Shown here: piece after piece, positions 1-5,537 of the stretch
Layout of the letters: the number at the start of each line of letters is the position of its first letter
Numbering within the stretch: the stretch's first letter is position 1
DNA from: Bacteroidota bacterium
GTDB lineage: Bacteria > Bacteroidota > Bacteroidia > J057
Assembly: GCA_003696875.1 (NCBI GenBank)
Contig: RFHL01001386.1
Location: 1 to 10,273, forward strand
Direction: 5' to 3'
DNA: 10,273 nt
Translations under genes and position numbers: made by a program
Notes under the pieces: model-generated
The model's database searches: none
Told to the model about the DNA's origin: nothing
Seen by the model: only the letters and a program-made list of their open reading frames with translations

Positions 1-19
1 CACCGAGGCTATGCCTCGG
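1..19 (-). terminator. Hairpin overlapping the kinase stop codon, possible terminator
   Basis: Positions 3-9 (CCGAGGC) and 13-19 (GCCTCGG) form a perfect 7-base-pair stem with a three-base loop. The kinase stop codon (9-11) lies at the loop. Whether a T-rich tract follows on the minus strand cannot be seen because the window ends. A chance palindrome in the last codons is possible. Confidence 0.3.
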
Positions 20-983
20 CGGGATCCGGGATAAAAAAGAAAAAGGTGCTGCCCTGCCCGAGTTCGGATTCGACCTCCAGATACCCGCCGTGCAGCTCGA
101 CGATCTTCTTACAATTGGCGAGCCCGATGCCGGTCCCCTCATATTCGGTCCGGTGGTGCAGCCGCTGGAAAAGCTCAAAAATCTTGGCGTGATACGTGAG
201 ATCAATGCCGATGCCATTGTCTTTGATGGCAAAACGCCATCCTTTTCCCTTGCGGGTCGCCCCGACCCAGACGTGTGGGGAGCGGCCTTCCTGGCGGAAT
301 TTTAGCGCGTTGGAAATCAGGTTTTGGAATAATTGGCGTAGTTCGGTGGCATACCCCTTTAGACAAGGCAGGCTCCCCAACTCAACCTGGGCACGGGCTT
401 CGGCCACCGAGCCGGCAAGATCCTGGAGCACCTCTTCCACCAGCACCCGGGTATCGACCTCGACCAACACCTTCTGGCGCCCCAGCCGGCTGTAGACGAG
501 CAGATCCTTGATGAGCATACTCATCCGGGCCGAAGCCTCGCTGATAAAATTGAGGTACTCAATCAGCGTGGGGGGCAGATCGTCCCCATGCTGGTAGTGA
601 ATCAGGCTGACAAAGTTTTGGATGGTTCGTAGCGGTTCCTTGAGGTCATGGGAGGCCAGATAGGTAAAGCGTTCCATCTCGCGATTTTCCATCGCGAGTC
701 GTTCGGCCCGGCGCTTGGCCGCCTCACCTTCCTTATGAGCAGTAATGTCTACCGCAATCCCCGTATGGCCGGCCACCTGCCCCTGCCAGTCCAAAAAGGG
801 GAACTGCCTGGCCCACATCCAGCGTATGTCTCCGCTGGGGGTCAGGATTCGATATTCCGCTTCGTATCGGTGAGTTTCCTCGTAGCGGAGCATCCCCTGG
901 TACACCCGCTCCCGGTCGTCGGGATGAACCGCTCCAGAAAAGACCAGGGATTTTCGTACATGGCCTGGGCAGAGAGTCCCCAC
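9..983 (-). CDS. Sensor histidine kinase, C-terminal (catalytic) part, displaced by a frameshift
   Basis: This frame holds the second half of PAS domain 8 followed by a complete kinase core. The real reading here begins at the frameshift near 930; the GTG at 981-983 is only the first possible start codon in this frame. Residues about 18-82 complete the PAS/PAC fold (HPDDRERVYQG, then RYEAEYRI and GIAVDIT). HisKA follows with SHDLKEPLR, where His112 is the predicted autophosphorylation site. HATPase_c has the N box NLISNALKF (about 221-229), G1 box DNGIGID (255-261), an F box FELFQRLH and G2 box GTGIGLANCKKIVE (283 on). It ends in PDPAEA just before the window edge. The SHDLKEPLR type of HisKA is common in phytochrome-like and multi-PAS kinases. 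There is no receiver or Hpt domain, so phosphate should pass to a separate response regulator, which is not in the window. All catalytic motifs are intact, so the damage is confined to the junction. Confidence 0.9.
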   Translation of the reverse strand: MGTLCPGHVRKSLVFSGAVHPDDRERVYQGMLRYEETHRYEAEYRILTPSGDIRWMWARQFPFLDWQGQVAGHTGIAVDITAHKEGEAAKRRAERLAMENREMERFTYLASHDLKEPLRTIQNFVSLIHYQHGDDLPPTLIEYLNFISEASARMSMLIKDLLVYSRLGRQKVLVEVDTRVLVEEVLQDLAGSVAEARAQVELGSLPCLKGYATELRQLFQNLISNALKFRQEGRSPHVWVGATRKGKGWRFAIKDNGIGIDLTYHAKIFELFQRLHHRTEYEGTGIGLANCKKIVELHGGYLEVESELGQGSTFFFFIPDPAEA

Positions 984-3808
984 AACTTTTCGAAGGCGGA
1001 GCTAACAAAGAGTAACTTTTCGCTGTCAGCCGCCCGCAACCAGATCGCTTCCGAAATATTTTCGGTCAATAGCCGTAGCCGGGATTCGCTCTGGCGCAGG
1101 GCTTCCTCGGCCTCTTTGCGGGCCGTGATGTCGGTAGACACCCCAATGATGGCCGTAAGGGCCCCATTTGCATCTAACACCGGGGTATTGGTCACATAGA
1201 CGGGAAAAGCCCGGCCGGACCGGTTCTGTACGGTATACTCACCAAACCAGCTTTTTCCCTCCTGGAGCTGGGCCATAATCCGCTGACCGGAAGCCTCCAG
1301 TCCTTCGGGGTGAATGAAGTCGGAGACAGGCCGGCCAATGACCTCGACCGGCTCCCAGCCATACATGCGGGTGGCCATGCGGTTCCAGTATATGACCTTG
1401 CCATTCCGGTCCACCGCGATAACCGCTTGCCCGATGGCCTCCAGTAGGCTGGCCTGGAACATGCGCTGCTCCGTATTCCGCTTGAACTCAGTGATCTCCT
1501 GGCTGATTCCGATCAAGCGGTAGACGCTACCGGCCGCATCCCGCACCGGCACCAGCGTCGTTAGCCACCAAAAAGAACGATTGTTAAATGGCACCTCCTC
1601 TTCATAAGTCAGCGGTTCCCCAGCCTCCACACAGGCTCGGTATTGAGTACTGAGATAGGCCACTACCTCTGACGGGATGTAGTGGGGACAACATGCCGCC
1701 AGAGGTTTCCCGATGATCTCCTGCCCATCAAAGCCTGTTATTTCGGCATAGTAGGAGCTCATGAAGCTGTACTGAAACTGCCCATCGGGCAAAACATCCA
1801 CAACGTAAAACAGCATAGAGGCATGCTCATAGATGGCCTCCAGATACTGCCGCTGTTCATGGAACTTGGCCCGAACCCGCTCAAAGGGGGTATTGTCGAT
1901 GATAAAGCCGATCAGGGCCTCGGGGGTCCCTGAGATCCCAGACACCACAGTAACCATCTCGCGAATCCAGCGCACTTCTCCATCTGCCCTGATGGCCCGG
2001 TACTCCAGGAGATGATCTCGCCCCTCATCGGTGGCGGTCAGACAGGCCTGATAGGTTTGGGCCCTATCCTCCGGATGAATAAGCGACTCCCAAAAAGCCA
2101 GGTCGGTCCAGGCACTGACCGGGTACCCAAATAGATGCTCAACCTTGGGGTCTACATAGTCAAAGCTTGCCGAAGCCAGGTCCATGCGGAAATAGACGGC
2201 CTGGGCCGATTCGACCAGGGTCTGGTATTTTTCCTTTTCTTCCCGAAGGCGGGCGTCGGCGAGTTTACGCTCGGTCAGGTCATTGAGGATGCCCACCATG
2301 TGGGTCACCTGCTCGCCGCCATTCGTCACCGGAAAGGCTTCCACGTCAAACCAGACCGGTTCGCCGTTTTTCCCCACCCCACTCCAATCCTGACGGATCG
2401 CTTCTCCCTGGAGCAGTCGCTCCTTGAGGTGAAGGATCAGTTCTACCTCGACCTGATAGGTCTCGACCATGGGGAGCAGGGACTTCCCGACCACTCCCTC
2501 CTGATCTTGCCGCCAAAAGCGGGCAAACTCCTCATTGGCCCAGGAGATTTTCAGATCCCGATCGACGATGAGTACCTGATTGGTGGTATGCTCGGCGATG
2601 AGCGCCAGTTGCCGCATCCGGGCTTCCGCTTCCCGGCTTTCGGTAATATCCCGGCTTACGACCACCAACTCGCGCCCCCCCGGGGCGCGGCGCACCCGGG
2701 CTTCCGCCCAACCGACCTGGCCATCTCTAGTCGGATATCGATGCACGAGGGTAACGAACGAACCATCATTTTCCATCGCCTCCTGCATCACCTGCTCTGC
2801 GGCTTTTCTGTCTTCGGGGATAACCAGCTGAAAAACAGACTGGCCCAGCAAATCTTCCCCCCTATACCCGGTGAGCTGCTCTACTACCGGCGAAGCATAG
2901 CGCAATTCTCCTTCTCCGGAGATTAAGACGACCGCATCCATCAGGGTATCCAGGATAAGCCGGGCGTCCTGCTCTTGTCGTACTTCCTTGGTCACGTCAT
3001 ACCCGATGCAAAGGAACTTACAGTTTTCCCAGCCGTCTTCCAGCCCAAAAGCCCGGAACTCCCAGCGCGCGTAAGACTCTTTTTCCGCCACCTGCTTCTG
3101 CACCACCACCTGCTGAGGCGTGGCGGGATCTATGAGACAACGCTCCACTGCCTGCAGACACAGATCCCAATCCCGAGGTACAATTTGCGCGAAGGAGAAA
3201 GTGCCTACCAAGCTCTCAAGCGGTCGTTCCATATCCTGGCAGTAGAGCTCATTGGCGTAGAGATACTGCCCCTTGGTATTGGTCACGAAAACGTAGAGCG
3301 TCCGGGATTCGATCAACACGGAAAGCATGTCCGCAACCTCCCTCCGAACTTGCTCAACCTCAGAACTGGAAACCAGCTGCGTCTGCATGACCCCTATAGC
3401 CAAATCCAGCTCATCAACGGTGATTCGCGTCGCCAGAAAACTCCCCCACTCCACTTGCCCGGCACGATTGACAAACGGAACCGACAAGGGGTGTGGAGAT
3501 TCCCCCTGCTGCCCGAGTTGGCCTCGGACCATTTCCATGGCCCGTCCCTCCATATCCCCCAGGGAATCTGGCAGGTCGTGATTTTGATAGCCTAAGTGCT
3601 CTCGGAGGGCGGGACTAAGCCATTGGTACTCTGGTGATTTGAGGTTCCAAACCCATACCGGAGATCCGGGCTCACCGCCTAGGGCTTGGTAGCCCTCTGG
3701 TTCCGCCTTCATCCAGGCTTCAAATGCCGCTTGCAAAGGGTGTGTTCCCTCCATGTTGGACAGCTCATAGGAAAAGGGCATCTCTTCTGGTCCGCTCCCC
3801 TTGCTCAT
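842..3808 (-). CDS. Multi-PAS sensor histidine kinase, N-terminal (sensory) part, truncated by a frameshift
   Basis: This is the sensory part of a cytoplasmic histidine kinase; no membrane segment or signal peptide is visible. Counting from the ATG at 3808, I place PAS domains at about residues 43-140 (degenerate), 158-273, 281-388, 398-513, 526-640, 653-773 and 783-895. An eighth starts near 908 and is cut at the frameshift. Repeated PAC endings (SRDITE, LNDLTE, ISQEITE, STDITARK) and HPEDR/HPEG motifs mark the repeats. No haem, flavin or other cofactor motif stands out. After the frameshift near 930 the frame runs on with about 29 meaningless residues to a stop at 842-844. The frame also opens at a TTG at 3857-3859. 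I prefer the ATG at 3808 because GAGG lies about 8 bases before it and the first PAS starts well downstream. The gap to the barrel gene upstream (3809-4007) shows no clear promoter or terminator. The repaired gene would be 1266 residues. Confidence 0.88.
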   Translation of the reverse strand: MSKGSGPEEMPFSYELSNMEGTHPLQAAFEAWMKAEPEGYQALGGEPGSPVWVWNLKSPEYQWLSPALREHLGYQNHDLPDSLGDMEGRAMEMVRGQLGQQGESPHPLSVPFVNRAGQVEWGSFLATRITVDELDLAIGVMQTQLVSSSEVEQVRREVADMLSVLIESRTLYVFVTNTKGQYLYANELYCQDMERPLESLVGTFSFAQIVPRDWDLCLQAVERCLIDPATPQQVVVQKQVAEKESYARWEFRAFGLEDGWENCKFLCIGYDVTKEVRQEQDARLILDTLMDAVVLISGEGELRYASPVVEQLTGYRGEDLLGQSVFQLVIPEDRKAAEQVMQEAMENDGSFVTLVHRYPTRDGQVGWAEARVRRAPGGRELVVVSRDITESREAEARMRQLALIAEHTTNQVLIVDRDLKISWANEEFARFWRQDQEGVVGKSLLPMVETYQVEVELILHLKERLLQGEAIRQDWSGVGKNGEPVWFDVEAFPVTNGGEQVTHMVGILNDLTERKLADARLREEKEKYQTLVESAQAVYFRMDLASASFDYVDPKVEHLFGYPVSAWTDLAFWESLIHPEDRAQTYQACLTATDEGRDHLLEYRAIRADGEVRWIREMVTVVSGISGTPEALIGFIIDNTPFERVRAKFHEQRQYLEAIYEHASMLFYVVDVLPDGQFQYSFMSSYYAEITGFDGQEIIGKPLAACCPHYIPSEVVAYLSTQYRACVEAGEPLTYEEEVPFNNRSFWWLTTLVPVRDAAGSVYRLIGISQEITEFKRNTEQRMFQASLLEAIGQAVIAVDRNGKVIYWNRMATRMYGWEPVEVIGRPVSDFIHPEGLEASGQRIMAQLQEGKSWFGEYTVQNRSGRAFPVYVTNTPVLDANGALTAIIGVSTDITARKEAEEALRQSESRLRLLTENISEAIWLRAADSEKLLFVSSAFEKLWGLSAQAMYENPWSFLERFIPTTGSGCTRGCSATRKLTDTKRNIES
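929..930 (-). other. Apparent one-base deletion that splits the PAS kinase gene (whole gene 9-3808)
   Basis: On the coding strand the upstream frame reads PWSFLERF, and the downstream frame reads AVHPDDRERVYQG just below it. Adding one G to the GG at this point (CGG TTC becoming CGG GTT) gives FLERVHPDDRERVYQG, a typical PAS sequence with no residue lost. The span 9-3808 is 3800 bases; one added base makes 3801, an exact 1267 codons. No slippery heptamer of the X XXY YYZ kind lies in the overlap, so programmed frameshifting is unlikely. The choice is between a real mutation that inactivates the gene and a sequencing or assembly error in a short G run. The clean reading on both sides points to an error or a recent mutation. 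Confidence 0.85.
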
Positions 3809-4007
3809 GCCCACTACCTCAACAAAAAACCCAGTCGTACCTTTCTCAGAAATATACAAAAAGATTTATGTAGCCGCACGTGAAGAGGCCATGAATCAGA
3901 GGCAGCCTCCGCATTGCATACATGCACCCCCAAAAAGCGCACCCTGACCGGTAAGCCTCAGCCCCATACCCTACCCTGCTGCCAGAGTCGTATGACGTAG
4001 CCTCTTA

Positions 4008-4943
4008 TCAAAAGGCAAAACTGGCTGCCAGTCCCAGCGTGAGCGCGATTCCCCCCTGACCGGCAAATTGCTGGTGGCTATAGCGAAAGGTGGGCCCATC
4101 GGACAGGGGGACGGGCTGGTTGGGAGCGGCCAGTCCTTCAATGTTTACATGATCAAAACTGCGCACAAACCCCATCCCGGCATAGGCATCCAACAGCAGC
4201 AAGTCGGCCAGCAGGAGCTGGTAGCCTCCCCCCACAAACACCCCCAGGGTATGGCCGCTGAAGGTAAACGTATAGTCATAATCGTTGGGCTGGCCATTGC
4301 GCTGATAGGCCTGCCCCTGCACCCGCAGGTAGGAATAGTTCAGCTCCGGGCGGAGGTATACTCCCTGCAGCGACCATCGTTCCCGATTGGTCAGTTTCCA
4401 TTTTGGGCCCAGCTGGACAAAAAAACCTTGTTCGTCCTCCTTGGCATCGAGAATGGACCCGCCAGAAAAGACCTGCTCATTGCGGTACGCCGGCCGCACC
4501 CTTTGTCCGATCCCCACGATTCCCAGCTCCACTTCTGCCGTCAGACGCTCACTCAGCATCCGCTGGTAGGTGAAGCGCTGATGTCCAGCCAGATAGGACA
4601 ACAACCCCCAACCGATTGCTTGTCGCCGGATCCGATCCGTACCTGGCCATTCTTCTGACTCGGGTTGCGCCAGCTCTGCCCCCTCTTCTTCTTCCGATTC
4701 ATAAAAATCCTCCTCCATGATCTGGACCCGCCCATCGGCATAGCGGATCAGCACGATCTGTGCCCGTTGCAGCACAAACTCTGGCCCGTCCAGATTGTCC
4801 CATCGTTTGTACAGCACCTCCTCCGGGTCGACCCGGAGGACCTCTGCCTCGATTTCGAGGCCGTTTTTTCGGATGATCACGTCCTGCCCCATCAGGGGCG
4901 TGATACAGCCCAGAAACAGGATTGATATCAGGAGGTTGCGCAT
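4008..4943 (-). CDS. Probable outer-membrane beta-barrel protein, family not identified
   Basis: A 311-residue secreted protein. Residues 1-19 form a short signal peptide (MRN, then a hydrophobic core, with likely cleavage before QD). Cys13 sits inside this stretch but does not make a convincing lipobox. Residues 21-75 form a small module (DVIIRKNGLEIEAEVLRVD, then YKRWDNLDGPEF and IRYADGRVQ) of a kind often seen at the N-terminus of Bacteroidota envelope proteins, where the pattern is a sensitive-to-context 'K.G.EI.A.V ... YK..DN.DGP'. A very acidic linker follows (about 81-98, YESEEEEGAE). Residues about 108-311 alternate polar and hydrophobic residues with many Gly, Tyr and Phe, as in transmembrane strands, and the chain ends in ASFAF; a terminal Phe is the usual signal for the BAM assembly machinery. 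The ATG at 4941-4943 directly begins the signal peptide, with no strong ribosome binding site. The role is unknown. It lies upstream of the kinase on the same strand, but a 199-base gap argues against tight coupling. Confidence 0.75.
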   Translation of the reverse strand: MRNLLISILFLGCITPLMGQDVIIRKNGLEIEAEVLRVDPEEVLYKRWDNLDGPEFVLQRAQIVLIRYADGRVQIMEEDFYESEEEEGAELAQPESEEWPGTDRIRRQAIGWGLLSYLAGHQRFTYQRMLSERLTAEVELGIVGIGQRVRPAYRNEQVFSGGSILDAKEDEQGFFVQLGPKWKLTNRERWSLQGVYLRPELNYSYLRVQGQAYQRNGQPNDYDYTFTFSGHTLGVFVGGGYQLLLADLLLLDAYAGMGFVRSFDHVNIEGLAAPNQPVPLSDGPTFRYSHQQFAGQGGIALTLGLAASFAF

Positions 4944-4994
4944 GGGTTTAATCGTAAAACAACATGAAGAAAACCAGCAGGTCTCAAACTCAAT

Positions 4995-5026
4995 TCAAGA
5001 TAAGGCTTACACATCCATCTGCCAAA
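4995..5026 (-). promoter_or_regulatory. Candidate Bacteroidota-type promoter for the barrel-protein gene
   Basis: Read on the minus strand, TTTG (5023-5026) is followed after 20 bases by TATCTTGA (4995-5002). The -33 box is perfect. The -7 box matches four of the six fixed positions of TAnnTTTG. The spacing equals that of the stronger promoter at 8362-8392. Transcription would start near 4988, leaving about 45 untranslated bases before the ATG at 4943. Confidence 0.35.
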
Positions 5027-5033
5027 GGCAGAT
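5017..5033. promoter_or_regulatory. 7-3-7 palindrome over the -33 box, possible operator
   Basis: ATCTGCC (5017-5023) and GGCAGAT (5027-5033) are perfect inverted copies around AAA. The centre of the palindrome coincides with the TTTG/CAAA -33 box of the candidate promoter for the barrel-protein gene, so a bound repressor would compete with the polymerase. It could also act as a small RNA hairpin or be chance. Confidence 0.3.
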
Positions 5034-5184
5034 TTAACCGGGCTGCTCCCAAACCGGATATACATCTCGGAGGGTGGTCAAGAGGGGACAGGAAATAAAG
5101 GCTCCCTGGTCAAGAGGACATCGTGTTTCTCTGCCATAGCATCTGGAGACAGGAGATGAAAAAAGGCCGGTGCAGGGTACATCA

Positions 5185-5279
5185 CCCAATATCTCTGGAT
5201 GCGGCTTTTCCCTGCTCCAATAAGCAGAAAAGCCGCTGGATTATTGGGGGATTCTCCTTTTGGGAGCAAGCTATTCCCC
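5185..5279. repeat. Inverted-repeat cluster, possible structured RNA
   Basis: The core is GCGGCTTTT (5201-5209) with AAAAGCCGC (5228-5236), a perfect 9-base-pair match. It continues inward through CTGC (5212-5215) and GCAG (5224-5227) to an eight-base loop. An outer pair, CCCAAT (5185-5190) with ATTGGG (5243-5248), brackets it. The loop sequence CCAATAA (5217-5223) is also perfectly complementary to TTATTGG (5241-5247), so two exclusive folds are possible. Another hairpin follows: GGGGA (5247-5251) with TCCCC (5275-5279), and inner CTCC (5254-5257) with GGAG (5263-5266). There is no T-run after the main stem in either direction, so a simple terminator does not fit. It could be a regulatory leader, a small RNA or a decayed palindromic element. 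Confidence 0.45.
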
Positions 5280-5537
5280 ATCACCAAGCATGTGTCTTTT
5301 CGACGGGCTCCCCGATTCATCAGGACAGGCATGCCTTAGCTGCCCGGACAAAATCTGAAGAGGTCTCCAACACAAGAAAACGATCCTCACCCCTCTCTTT
5401 GCGCCGGTGACGTTTTTCCTTTCGGGTAGAAAGGGCTAATTTTCCGGTCCTAAATTCGCAACCTTCCGGCCCGCCTTCCGATATCTTTAGCTACTCAGGG
5501 CCTCGTTATTTGCCCGGACCTCAATCTGCTAGCGCAC

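Larger units (their letters stand above)
4944..5537. other. 594-base intergenic region between divergent envelope genes
   Basis: I see no convincing gene. Short open frames on both strands (5078-5332 minus, 5123-5410 plus) overlap each other and look random. The region holds the candidate promoter and palindrome for the barrel gene (4995-5033), a short direct repeat TGGTCAAGAGG at 5075-5085 and 5107-5117, and the inverted-repeat cluster at 5185-5279. For the PBP gene the best promoter match is weak: TTTT (5413-5416), 20 bases, TAATTTTC (5437-5444), which would give an untranslated leader of roughly 90 bases. Another box, TATCTTTA at 5482-5489, has no -33 partner. Confidence 0.6.

Noticed and set aside
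925..985. Programmed -1 frameshift in the kinase
   Set aside because: No slippery heptamer or clear downstream structure lies in the overlap, and a one-base indel in a G run explains everything.
2135..2926. Long open frame on the plus strand opposite the PAS kinase (263 codons)
   Set aside because: It lies wholly antisense to well-supported PAS domains, has no recognisable domain and follows from G+C-rich codon bias.
3809..3859. TTG start that would extend the kinase by 17 residues
   Set aside because: TTG is a rare start, no ribosome binding site precedes it, and the ATG at 3808 has GAGG at a suitable distance.
3915..3926. Perfect 12-base inverted repeat TGCATACATGCA
   Set aside because: It is short, has no promoter beside it and is within what chance allows in a 200-base gap.
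5201..5247. H-type pseudoknot (loop CCAATAA with TTATTGG)
   Set aside because: Only four bases would have to span the full 13-base-pair stem, which is too short; competing hairpins are more likely.
5078..5410. Two overlapping short frames on opposite strands (84 and 95 codons)
   Set aside because: They overlap each other and the inverted repeats, and show no domain, hydrophobic pattern or promoter.
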